A DNA stretch of 64,000 bases from Chaunax sp. Z400. Lineage: Eukaryota > Chordata > Actinopteri > Lophiiformes > Chaunacidae. The position numbers and the translations under genes are program-made. The first letter of the stretch is position 1. Each line of letters starts with the position of its first letter. A model generated the notes under the pieces. The model was not told the DNA's origin and did not search any database. It was given only the letters and a program-made list of their open reading frames with translations. Shown in pieces: positions 24,195 through 34,377 of the stretch. Location of the stretch: the NCBI GenBank assembly GCA_037577475.1, contig JBAGJB010000202.1, positions 434,001-498,000 of the forward strand, written 5' to 3'.

Positions 24195-24760
24195 TCCAAG
24201 GTCAGGAATCGCAGGTCACACTTCCATAATCTCAGCTCAGATCATTACTGGTCTGCAGCTTATCATACTGAGCTATACATCCAGTTGTATTTGACATGGT
24301 TACAAGTTCTATTTATTATTACACTGCAGTGGAGAAAACATCTAAATTTTAGAAATGGGATTCAAACCCACAATCTCAGATCATTACTGGGCTGCTGCTG
24401 ATCAGGCTGCAGCTGATCGTGCTGAGCTATACCTTAGCTCTGCTGAATGTGGTCACAAGTTCTACTTATTATACACACTACTGTGGAGAAAACATCTAAA
24501 TGAAATGCTTCAAGTGGGATGTGATCCCATAAACTTAGATCACCAAGTGTCTGCAGCTTATCATGCTGAGCTATACCTCAGCTCTGCTGAATGTGGTCAC
24601 AAGTTCTACTTATTATTCACACTGCTGTGGAGAAAACATCTAAATGAAATGCTGGAACTGGGATTTGATCCTATAAACTCAGATCAACAAGTGGCTGCAG
24701 CTTATCATACTGAGCTATACCTCAGCTCTGTTGAACAAGGTCAGATACCTACTATAGGTA
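24195..24760 (-). repeat. Inverted, diverged 144-bp units
   Basis: Four units read in the opposite direction to the array (gctgagctatacctcagctc, gtggagaaaacatctaaatg, ctcagatcattactgg). They are clearly more diverged from one another than the array units. With the array they form a large imperfect inverted repeat around the 9-bp satellite. Confidence 0.85.
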
Positions 24761-25480
24761 GGTATACCTACAACTCTATGACTTCATGTTTGGAACTTGT
24801 ATTTATTGTATTCACAGTATTGAGGAGAAAACTGAGAGAACATCATTGATATTGCTGATCAATCAGTATTTGAAGTATTTTTTGTTTGTTTGGTTTTACT
24901 TGCTAAAAATCGTCTTTTTTTTTTTTTATAGGGCACTGTTCTCATTCGTAAGAAAAACCGGACCATATAGGAAAATGTAGTATAGGTAGTATCGATCCAG
25001 ACTCCAGATCAGAAGGTGGCGGTAATGCACACCAAACGTTGCTCGCCAACTGCCATAAAACAACAGAAGAAGAACCTTAGCTAACCTTGAGCAATATTCT
25101 GATGAGACAAGAGAAATGCAGGATTTAGGTGTTACTGCTTATAGTGTTTGTCAGGATTACTGTGTTGACTGAAGTTACAAAATGAGTTTGTGTTTACAAA
25201 AATAAGCATTGCTTCACCTTAACTTAAAAAAGGGAATGGTTTACATGTTAAAATGTTAATGTGTAAGATGTGTATATTTTATGGCTAATGCAGAAGTTTT
25301 ATATTGAATTAAAATTCAATATAGTTGACAGCTGGAAATTGCAATTGCTATCTATATTTTTTTTAAATATTCTTCATCATAATATAATTTATATTATATT
25401 GACTGTAATAGTTGTATAACTTTTTTGCTTAATGTATACAAAAGAAAGGGACCGAGGAGCAGAGCAGCTTCCAGGTGGAA
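24761..25480. other. Unassigned spacer with a common fish repeat tail
   Basis: Mostly AT-rich and unassigned. The stretch 25,010-25,075 (ggtggcggtaatgcacacca to aacaacagaagaagaacc) resembles a high-copy teleost repeat known to me only as a sequence pattern. Confidence in its family is low. Confidence 0.35.
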
Positions 25481-25575
25481 CCTTTGCCAACGGAGCAGTT
25501 TTTACTTCCGGGTTGCCTTAAGGTAAGAACGTAAACATCCGGGAGAGGCGCCAAGATGGCTACCGAGTAGGGTCG
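25481..25575 (+). promoter_or_regulatory. ETS/YY1-type TATA-less promoter-like segment
   Basis: It contains acttccggg (ETS core) at about 25,504-25,512 and gccaagatggctac (YY1-like) at about 25,550-25,563, near a good donor (aag|gtaagaac). This pairing occurs in housekeeping promoters and at LINE-1 5' ends. It exists only in the copy 1-specific block. Confidence 0.3.
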
Positions 25576-25770
25576 AAAAGTCGAGTCCTGCAAAAAAAAG
25601 AAGTTTTGAATGGTGAAAAACAGATAGATTCCGTGTTTAAACAACTTTTGGGACAACTAGATTCGTTCCACTGAAGATTGACAGCAACTTGATGTCGAGT
25701 TGAGAAAAAAAGGACGTAAAAACGAGCGAGTACGTTAAATATGTTGATCTTCATCATTTGGTTTACGTTC

Positions 25771-26572
25771 AGAGGGACGGAGGTGGAGGCTCCGACTGGG
25801 GCTGTAACTGACTGGGGCTTGAGTGCGGGCTAGCCTGTACTGAGTGGATGGAGGTCAGCCGGCTCCAGGGCAGGCTGCAGAGGGACGGAGGTGGAGGCTC
25901 CGACTGGGGCTGTGACTGACTGGGGCTTGAGTGCGGGCTAGCCTGTACTGAGCGGATGGAGGTCAGCCGGCTCCAGGGCAGGCTGCAGAGGGACGGAAGA
26001 AGTGAAAGAGAAAGAGGAAAAAAAGAGGAATGGAGGTGGAGGCTCCGACTGGGGCTTAGGTGTGTGGCTAGCCGGTATGGAGTGGCTGGAGGTGAGCCGG
26101 CTCCAGGGCAGGCCGCAGAGGAATGGAGGTGGAGGCTCCGACTGGGGCTGTGACTGACTGGGGCTTGAGTGTGGGCTAGCCGGTATGGAGTGGCTGGGGG
26201 TGAGGGCTCCAGGGCAGGCTGCAGAGGGACGGAGGTGGAGGCTCCGACTGGGGCTGTAACTGACTGGGGCTTGAGTGCGGGCTAGCCTGTACTGAGTGGA
26301 TGGAGGTCAGCCGGCTCCAGGGCAGGCTGCAGAGGGACGGAGGTGGAGGCCCCGACTGGGGCTGTGACTGACTGGGGCTTGAGTGCGGGCTAGCCTGTAC
26401 TGAGTGGATGGAGGTCAGCCGGCTCCAGGGCAGGCTGCAGAGGGACGGAAGAAGTGAAAGAAGAAAGAGGAAAAAAAGAGGAATGGAGGTGGAGGCTCCG
26501 ACTGGGGCTTAGGTGTGTGGCTAGCCGGTATGGAGTGGCTGGAGGTGAGGGCTCCAGGGCAGGCTGCAGAGG
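25771..26572. repeat. GC-rich 108-bp minisatellite
   Basis: Repeated blocks (ggaggctccgactggggct, cagccggctccagggcagg, agggacggagg) recur with a 108-bp spacing (for example 25,773, 25,881, 25,989; 26,225, 26,333), mixed with variant units carrying a gaagtgaaag insertion. It is GC-rich against the AT-rich surroundings. Confidence 0.85.
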
Positions 26573-26720
26573 CAGAATCAGCTTTGTTTGTCATTACCAA
26601 AGACTGACTGTTTCATTCAAGATTTATTTGCTTTAAACGTCTCCCCTGTGTTTGAAATCCTGAGGGTGAGGGAGGAAAAATGTTCAAGTATTGAATTATT
26701 ATTTTTCACTTTTGTTTCAG

Positions 26721-26770
26721 AATTATGGCTCTCTGTGACGGTGCTATGATTTCAATCAAAGTTCATTCGG
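26721..26770 (+). other. Exon-like segment MALCDGAMISIKVHS
   Basis: A polypyrimidine-AG acceptor (cacttttgtttcag) and a strong donor (cgg|gtaagt) flank 50 bp with an internal ATG. A second copy of the acceptor and exon start lies at 26,934 onward without the donor. No product recognised. Copy 2 equivalents are 48,502-48,551 and 48,715. Confidence 0.3.
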
Positions 26771-27472
26771 GTAAGTGCGAGCTGCTTGTGCTTGAGTCAG
26801 CGTTTTGCTCATGTTACCACTCAAGAGTCCAACATGAGAGGGAGGGGAAAAGTGGGGGGGAGATGCAGGGAGGAAGAGGATGAGGGGGGAAAATGTTGAA
26901 GTATTGAATTATTATTTTGCACTTTTGTTTCAGAATTATGGCTCTCTGTGACGGTGCTATGATTTTCATAATTAAAACATCTGTGTACTGTGCCATGTTG
27001 AATTACATACATTTACAGACAAAATATTTTATTTAGTAGTTTTATTAATAGTTCTGTATTAAAAATATGTTGACATGACTGGTGTTGAGGGGTAAAAGTG
27101 TTTTATGAGAGCAATAGTTAGTATTCTTCATAATTGTGAGTGAAATCTCTTGACCAGATGGAGCCTGGGCCCCATGTATCAAGGCTGAGTCTTTGGCAGC
27201 AGACTAGGACCCTTTGCTGTGAGTCCTGCCCCCTCTCATTGCCACGTTTCCACGTTTTTTGCTTGAGAGAGATTCTAAGTATTGGGTACTCTTGGATTAG
27301 ACTCTGAGAACAGAGCATTGTGCACACAAAGCATGCGGAGCCTTAAAAGGACAAGGGTTGAAACACAGCAGACATTTACAAGACAATGTTACACAGGCTG
27401 AATGTCATTTATTGATCTTTAAAATGCCATGTTATCAACTTCGGAAGCTCTTGCCCCAAGTCATTAATTACA

Positions 27473-27509
27473 CATTTGCTTTAGTCAATCTGATTGACTA
27501 AAGCAAATG
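27473..27509. repeat. 37-nt perfect palindrome (18-bp arms, 1-nt centre)
   Basis: Arms 27,473-27,490 and 27,492-27,509 (catttgctttagtcaatc and its complement) surround a single T. It ends one base before R1b begins, marking the breakpoint of that internal duplication. Confidence 0.95.
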
Positions 27510-27510
27510 C

Positions 27511-28688
27511 ATTGACGATGATAAATATAACATTTGCGCAAAAAAAAAGTTTTAGCTCAGGGAGATGGGATCCTGACCCGCAATCCTGGAAAGCAGGTTC
27601 GAATCCCAGCTGTCTCGTTCTTTCAAAATGTAGCTTCTGTTTGACACAGCTGAGCTTCCAGAGTCTGAGGTTGATGGTTCAAATCCTGATGTTCAGATGA
27701 GTCTCTGCGTTTTGTCCTCTGAAGTTTGAAATGTCAGAAGTAGAACAGGAACAATTGTTCTGTCCCGTCTAGAGGAAACCTGACCATAGCATAAAAATGT
27801 GACTCCTCTTTCCAAACTCCAAGGATGACCAGTGTTACAACAATCAAGTCCAAACAGGATTTATTTACATTTCTTTACAAAGATACAAATTTCAAATGTT
27901 TACAGCAACTTCATTTAACAAAGTGAAGGACAGAAAATACATGAAACTTCACTTCCAAACATAAAAAAGAGAAAATCAAAAAGGGTTTCCTTCCTGTTAC
28001 AGCAATACAGAATATTTACAATATATACAAAAGAAACTTCACTACAACAATCATCTAATCACCAATTAGCACAAAGTGATGAGGCAGACAGGAAGAGGAG
28101 GAGTCACTGATGGGATCCACAGCTGTGTTAATGAGGCGCCATCAGTCTCCTGTCCAATCAGCAGCCTCCAGGTGTAACTCTGAAACAACAGAACAAAGTG
28201 TCAGCATCAGGAGAACAAAAAAAACTAAATAGCAAATACAAGTAGACCAATTTTATGTCTTTTTGTCAGACTGAGAACATCTTGCATGATTGTTTGATAT
28301 TTTTTGAACATTGAGCAACACTACAAACGCAGAAAAGCTAATTATCTGAGCAGTGAGACGTTTTTCTCCACGAGGGTCTGAGATGTGTTCACAGCAACAG
28401 GGAAAAACCGAACAACACATTTTACCTAAACTATGAGCCACTCTGCAAAAACGGGATCTCTGTTGCGTCACATGAACTCATTTGGAACACTTGGCAGCGT
28501 AATGGCGCACGCAGGAGGACAGGACGAGTCGGGGCAGCAGGAGCGGCAACAGTAGGATTTTCTGTTACTTTTCATTCTGTGGAATCGGGAAACACGTTTT
28601 TTAAAGCCAAATCATTCACAAGTACAAAATCAAGACCGTCAAAAAGCAGTCGATCCCGCACAACTCCTCTAACTGTGCGCCGTATCAC
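27511..28688. repeat. Internal direct repeat R1b (copy 1)
   Basis: Second, diverged occurrence of R1 (see 4,130-5,311), about 23.4 kb downstream in the same orientation. It keeps the two tRNA-like cores, the CCAAT-like block and a shortened version of the minus-strand small frame (28,253-28,471; a 3-bp and a 2-bp deletion near its end). Confidence 0.85.
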
Positions 28689-30031
28689 TATACGTATGTC
28701 TGTATGTGTTTAGCTCCTTTTACAACCATTCCTTGGACATTATTCTCAAGTTACACACATTTAAAGTGTTAAAGATTTCATTTAGATTTTTGATGCTGAG
28801 TTAAAGTCTTGCAAACAAATCTTGTCTCCCCCGCAACATGACTGAAGGAGACTTGACTAATTGTATTAAAAAGTCAAACTTAAGAATCATGTAACTTCAT
28901 CATTTAATATCGTCACGTTTAACAAGCTTCACTCTATATTGTAGAGCAAATAAATGGGCCTAACAAATGCATATTATTGAGGATTGTCATATTTAAAGTT
29001 GCAAGACGAGGTGAGATGCGTTCAGGTGTTTCTGCCTTGCAAGGAAAATGCAATGTTTTCACTAATACATTCAAAAAGCAGTAATGGATCCTTGTATCAA
29101 CAATTAAAGTGAGCAAAAAACACAGCATGTAAAGATGAGGAAGAAAAGTTTGGACTTGGATGGATGGACACATACTATCCCTTTGGTGATACATTTTCTA
29201 GTAAGGAGCTTGAATGTTCCTGAGTGGCTCCTATGGTGTTTGTCCTTTGTATTTGTTCTTAAAATATTCCAAAACTGTATGTTTTATTAAAAAATAAATA
29301 TTATTTTTACCCAACACAAACAGAAGCCTATTTATTCAACTGTTTTCTCAAACTTTAATAAGGAAGAAGGCTGTAATAATAATGTAATTATTTGCTTGAA
29401 CTATGACCTTGCTCCCTGTCATTTGTGATAATTACGTGACTGCGTTGACATCTGATGTCTTTTAGCAAAAGGATGAGGCACCAGAGCCAATCACTATAAT
29501 GTTATTCTATGGAACCATCCTCTAAGAACTCTAATTCATCTCAGGTTCCTTGAGTCAGAATGCTGGTTTACTTCCTAAATTCCTCAAAAGACTTTTGGTG
29601 CCCTGGGAAGCTTCCTTTGTTGGAAATGCATTGTTTTTTTTTTTAGTTTTCAATTGTTTTATTTCCCACTTCAGATGGTGTCACCAAGAGCAGCAGGGCC
29701 ACAGCCTCAAGACGGCCAAGGAGGACAACTGATTTTTTATAAACAGTATAGGTTCATATGTTCAATGCTAATGTTATCTTTCACGTGATTCATTTCTGAG
29801 TTGAAAGAAGTAAAGTTTCATGTTCAATTTTGTGAATAAATTTCAATTTATTGTTTTCTTTTAATTTAAGAATAATTGATGTTAGTGTCTGGAACATATG
29901 CCTCTCACTTTATCACAACAAGTGCAATTATTCTGCATATGTATTAGTAATGGTTGTGTTATTCTGCAGGTACAAAGCCAAACTAATTTTGTTATTCAAT
30001 AAGGACCAACACGATGTAGGCACACAGTCGG
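28689..30031. other. Mostly unassigned; possible terminal exon at 29,675
   Basis: An acceptor (tttcccacttcag) at 29,674 precedes a short basic frame (GVTKSSRATASRRPRRTTDFL, stop near 29,742), with AATAAA at 29,835-29,840. Taken alone this is weak support for a last exon. Nothing else was recognised. Confidence 0.25.
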
Positions 30032-30222
30032 GCAACACACACACAACACACACACAACACACAACACACACACAACACACACACAACACACACACAACAC
30101 ACACACAACACACACACAACACACAACACACACACAACACACACACAACACACACACAACACACACACAACACACAACACACACACAACACACACACAAC
30201 ACACACACAACACACACACAGC
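30032..30222. repeat. (ACACACAAC)n microsatellite
   Basis: CA-rich tract with regular aacac interruptions. It shrinks to 51,813-51,880 in copy 2. Confidence 0.9.
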
Positions 30223-30357
30223 CCAAAGTGTGTGGCTTGTGTGTGTGTTGCCCATTTGTGACACTGTAGACCCACAGTTTCCTCTTTGACTGGCTTTGGG
30301 GTCGTGTGAGGCCACTGTGGGCATGTGTGGGCCTAGGTGGGGCGCTACAGTGGGAAA

Positions 30358-30394
30358 GCCCACAAAATGCCCAAAGTGGGGGCATTTTGTGGGC
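30358..30394. repeat. Perfect 15-bp inverted repeat, 7-nt loop
   Basis: gcccacaaaatgccc and its exact complement surround aaagtgg. The surrounding sequence is rich in further gggc/gccc motifs. It is conserved at 52,015-52,051. Confidence 0.9.
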
Positions 30395-31068
30395 AGTAAT
30401 ATTGACAAGGTGGAAATAATTTATAAACCCAAATCAGCTGTCCATTGTTCATGCTGGCTCATTGGAAACTAAGTTAGACCTGAACTAAATGTCTCAGGAG
30501 TTAAAGGTCTATTCCTGAACAATCACTATAATGATCACTGAAACTCTCAGCTGCTGTGAGGCGACAGTGTAAACCACCACGTCACTGTACCGCCCCTAAT
30601 GTCCCAACACACCTGAATTCACCTCATATTTCCTTGTCATTTATTTATATTGGCCTACTGTCTCTATTAAGACTTTATGAACTGACAGCGCAACAGGCCT
30701 CTCTCTCTCTCTCTCTCTCTCTCGTTAAAAGTCAAGCTATCTCACCCACCAGTCAGTCCGTCTCTCTGAAATGAATGTAAACAAACATACAAACCATATA
30801 ACCCATTTAACCATATAAATTTATTAAACAATATAACATATTAAAATGTACTTTTATTGAAACAAGGGCCAGGAGCAGGACGGGGGCTTACCACGGCAGC
30901 TGGACCCAAAAAAAAAAGAAAAAAAGGAAGGGATCCAAAAACTACACGTGAACACCGCACATCAAACCAAAACTAAATCAGGGACCGTGAAGGGGACCAG
31001 CACCAAGGGCCAGGCTGCCTCTCCGCGCAGAGAGCTACAAAAATAACATTGTCTTGTCAGCTTATGGC
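30395..31068. other. Unassigned spacer with short (CT)n
   Basis: Contains a CT run at about 30,699-30,723 and an A-rich segment near 30,909-30,930. No gene recognised. Its end is the breakpoint with copy 2. Confidence 0.4.
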
Positions 31069-31072
31069 TTAG

Positions 31073-31432
31073 ATGCTCAGGAGGCTTCCCCCAAACAAGT
31101 CTGTGGAGAAACTGGTGTTGTCAGCAGGCCTGAACAACTGTCTCCGAAAGCAAACGACTGAGAGCATGGTCCAACAACTCGACGATTTGTTGAACATGGC
31201 CGAGGAAAAGTTTCCCAACGCTGAACTTTATGTACCAGTCATTAACTTTTGCGAGAGACTGGACAGAAAGCAGAAGGAGCAACTGGTGAACCTGAACAAG
31301 TACATTGAGGACGACTGCATCTTTCTGTCAGGACTTGATCAGGTGCACTTCAGGACTCAGCCAAGAGACCCTGTTCACTGGACACCCAAGACAGCTGATC
31401 TCATGATCCAGCACTGGCTCGATCAGTTATAG
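31073..31432 (+). pseudogene. SGNH hydrolase gene, 5'-deleted remnant
   Basis: Encodes the last 119 residues of the protein predicted from 53,556-55,813, from MLRRLPPNK to the stop. The copy 1/copy 2 junction at 31,068-31,071 has removed the promoter, exons 1 and 2 and the start of exon 3, including the GDSN block with the nucleophilic serine and the oxyanion-hole glycine block. A TAG immediately precedes the first available ATG in this frame. The Asn block (SAGLNN) and the catalytic DPVH remain, so any product would lack catalysis. It is otherwise identical in frame to the intact gene. Confidence 0.85.
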
Positions 31433-33174
31433 GTCTCCTTCAGCCGCTAAATCCTCCCAAACCAGCAGGTAAGAAACATTTATTGTCTTACTATTCTCCC
31501 TCTGGGTTCTGAGAGACAGGTTCACTTTTTAACTCTATTGTCTTCTCATGTATTTTTTCTCAATTTAGTACCGAGGAGGACCTCCAGCCCCTCTTCTCAC
31601 CCATCCTCTGTGAGGACCCCTGCTATGGTCTCTGTGACAACCACCAGCCCTTCTCCTACTCCATCCTCTATGTGGAGCCCTAACCCTGTTCTACACCACA
31701 GCCTGGCAGTATAGCCTCTGTAAGTACAGCAGTGTTTATTCATTGGTCTGTCTCTGTTGTAAGTCGTCTTTACTGTTGCATTTATTTATGCAGTTAACTA
31801 ATTTTCGTTTGTTGTTGTCGTCTTCCAAACAGGTTGAGCCTGTAGGGGTTCAGCCAGTCACTGCTGGGGCTTCAATTTCTTTCTGGTTGTCAAGTGAGAT
31901 GAGCAAGTCCATCCCTGTGCAGGACCAGAGGTGGATTTACCAACACCGTCTTTCAGTCTGGCACTGCAGCCAGACTTGAACCTTTGGTATGAGCCTCCTG
32001 TTCCAGCCCTCATCTACCACCAGACACCACATGGAACACTATCTTGGAGAGTGTGCTGACTTTGTGGATCGGCCCAGCCTCATCCCAGTGATCTGCCAGG
32101 TTCCTCCAGAGCCCACTGACATCTCCACCAATCACTGACTGCTATCTATGTACGGCAAAGACTTCCTCTCCCGCATGGACCACATCAAGGATCGGGGTAC
32201 TGAGCCAGTGATGAGCAGGTCCTCATCTCTGCTCACCTACTCTGGGATTTGACCCACAGTGTCAACACCAACAGCTTGAAGGTGATTGGCCGGGGATTTG
32301 TGACAACCTTCAGACCACCTGAAAAATACTCTGGTATGTCAAATTGATTTCTGGCTACATAAAACCTTTGCTTTGTGGCTGTTCTTAAATTCTTAAATAC
32401 ATTTCAATTCAACCAGGCTTTATTTTTGCTAATCCCATAGCCAAAGCTAACCAAACACTGAGCTGCTCATAAACTGATATCCATGACCTCTGCTTCTTTC
32501 CAGCCTGCTGCTTCTTTGTCCCAGCCTGGTATCTCCTCCCAGCCTGGTATCTCCTCCCAGCCTGGTATCTCCTCCCAGCCTGGTATCTCCTCCATGGCTG
32601 CTGCCTTCTCCCAGCCTGGTATCTCCTCCATGGCTGATGCCTCCATGCCACAACCTAGTGTCTCCTCAGAGGTGGACTCATCATCTCCTGATGAGTCTGG
32701 TATGTAAAAACATAATTATGTGTTAAGAAACCATTCTATCTGCACTGAGCTCCACTTCTTAGATTTTGTTGCTCATCTCATCTCTGATTTTTTCAGACTA
32801 GATGATTCTGGTGTTCCAGGCATGGACAGAGTTGACAGCTTGGCAGAGTATCTGGTGGAGCTGAGAACAGAGACTGACTGTAGCTTTCACAAACCAGCAG
32901 GTTAGAAACATTTATTGTCTTACTATTCTCCTTCTGGTTTCTGTGAGACAGGTTCACTTTTTAACTCTATTGTCTTCTCATGTATCTCCTCTAAATTTAG
33001 TGGCTAAGAGGACCTCCAGCCCTTCTCCTACTGTTCTACACCCCAGCCTGGCCGTATAGCCTCTGTAAGTACAGCAGTGTTTATTCATTGGTCTGTCTCT
33101 GTTGTAAGTCGTCTTTACTGTTGCACTTATTTATGCAGTAAACTAATTTTTGTTTGTTGTTGTCTTCCAAACAG
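31433..33174 (+). pseudogene. Decayed downstream exon block (copy 2)
   Basis: Exon-like pieces with splice sites: a donor after ccagcag at about 31,469; a Pro/Ser/Thr-rich tail beginning VPRRTSSPSSHPSS at about 31,570 and ending SLAV-stop; VEPVGVQPVTAGAS from about 31,834; a Gln-Pro-Gly-Ile-Ser-Ser repeat frame at 32,483-32,707; an LDDSGVPGMDRVDSLAEYL piece near 32,800; and a second, shorter tail (VAKRTSSPSPTVLHPSLAV-stop) near 33,000. The tail/VEPVGVQP pair appears twice, showing an old exon-module duplication. Interior stops (for example near 32,138) argue for decay. Confidence 0.45.
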
Positions 33175-33516
33175 GGCGAGCCTGTAGGAGTTCAACCAGT
33201 CACTGCTGGGGCATCAACTTCAACAAGTCTCTTGGAAAATCCATGCTTCTCCATCTCCTTCCAGCCTGCTGCCTCCTCCATGGCTTCTGCTTCCTTCCAG
33301 CCTGCTGCCACCTTCCGTCCTGGTATCTCCTCTATGGCTGACACCTCCTCCCATCTTGGTGTCTCCTCCATGGCTGACGCCTCCTCCCATCCTGGTGTCT
33401 TTTCCATGGCTGCTGCCACCATGCCACATCCCATCTCCTCAGAGGTGGATTCATCATCTCCTGATGAGTCTGGGGTATGTGAAAACATTTGCTGCCAGAC
33501 ACCAGAGCAGGCTTGA
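33175..33516 (+). pseudogene. Ser/Pro/Met-rich exon (copy 2)
   Basis: Begins after a clear acceptor (cttccaaacag) with GEPVGVQPVTAGAS, then the SSMA/QPAA/PGISS low-complexity region. It either splices at DESG|gtatgt or stops at 33,514-33,516. No known domain. Same exon as 1-291 and 57,538-57,879. Confidence 0.45.
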
Positions 33517-33777
33517 CATGGGAAGGTTCAGGTCTCCCAAGAAGAAGCAGGAGTTCACTTCAGGGGTGCAGACTGTGAAGAAGCATGCATTCACCAGCAC
33601 TGCCTCGCTTGCCCAATGGACAGTGTGGCAGCATGGTTGTGTTTCGTGTAGAGAGAGAGAGCTCATTATTCCAGGTGTTTTGTGTTAAGAACTGATTGGA
33701 ATAATGAACTCTCTCTCCCTACTCTAACACAACCAGGCTGTGGCACAGTGTCCAGATGGGATCTCATCAGTAAGGAT

Positions 33778-34123
33778 GAGATTATTATCATCACCATTAT
33801 TATTTTTACTATTATTATCATCATCATTATTAATATCATTATTATCAGCGTAGTTATGTGTAGGTATTATAGATACTGCATAATGTAATTTTCTTTTAGC
33901 TATTATTGTTGTTGTGGTTGCACATGTTGTTGTTGTCTCGCTCTCTTTCTCTCTCTCCACCTATCCTCCCTATCTCTCTCTCTCTCTCTCTCCACCTATC
34001 CTCCCTATGTCTCTCTCTCTCTCGCTCTCTCTCTCTCCACCTATCCTCCCTATCTCTATCTCTCTCTCTCTCTCTCGCTCTCTCTCTCTCCACCTATCTT
34101 CCCTATCTCTCTCTCTCTTGCTC

Positions 34124-34165
<42 letters not shown>

Positions 34166-34206
34166 CACCTATCCTCCCTATCTCTCTCTCTCTCTCTCTC
34201 TCTCTC
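33778..34206. repeat. (ATT)n and (CT)n tracts (copy 2)
   Basis: ATT run at 33,778-33,865 and polypyrimidine minisatellite at 33,934-34,206; the latter is slightly longer than in copy 1. Confidence 0.9.
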
Positions 34207-34377
34207 ACCCCAACCGGTCAAAGCAGAGGGCCGTCCACCATGAGTCTCGGATCTGCTCGATGGTTTCTGCCTGTAAAAGGCAGTTTTTCCTCGCCACTGT
34301 CGCCAAAGTGCTTGCTCATGGTGGAGTGTTGGGTCTCACAAAGAGTCGGTTTGACCTGCTCTTATTGAAAAGTATAA

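Larger units (their letters stand above)
1..31070. repeat. Tandem segmental copy 1 (left end outside window)
   Basis: First of three direct, nearly identical segments. Position 1 aligns with 33,226 and 57,589. Relative to copy 2 it carries an extra 1,779 bp (2,482-4,260), an expanded minisatellite (10,792-15,085) and an extra 6,038 bp (20,564-26,601). It ends at 31,068, where it joins copy 2 through two filler bases (tt). Outside these events the segments match almost base for base, so the duplication is recent or homogenised, or an assembly duplication. Confidence 0.95.

Noticed and set aside
29928..30408. Cys/Val-rich frames across the CA repeat
   Set aside because: Microsatellite translation; the frame lengths change with repeat contraction in copy 2.
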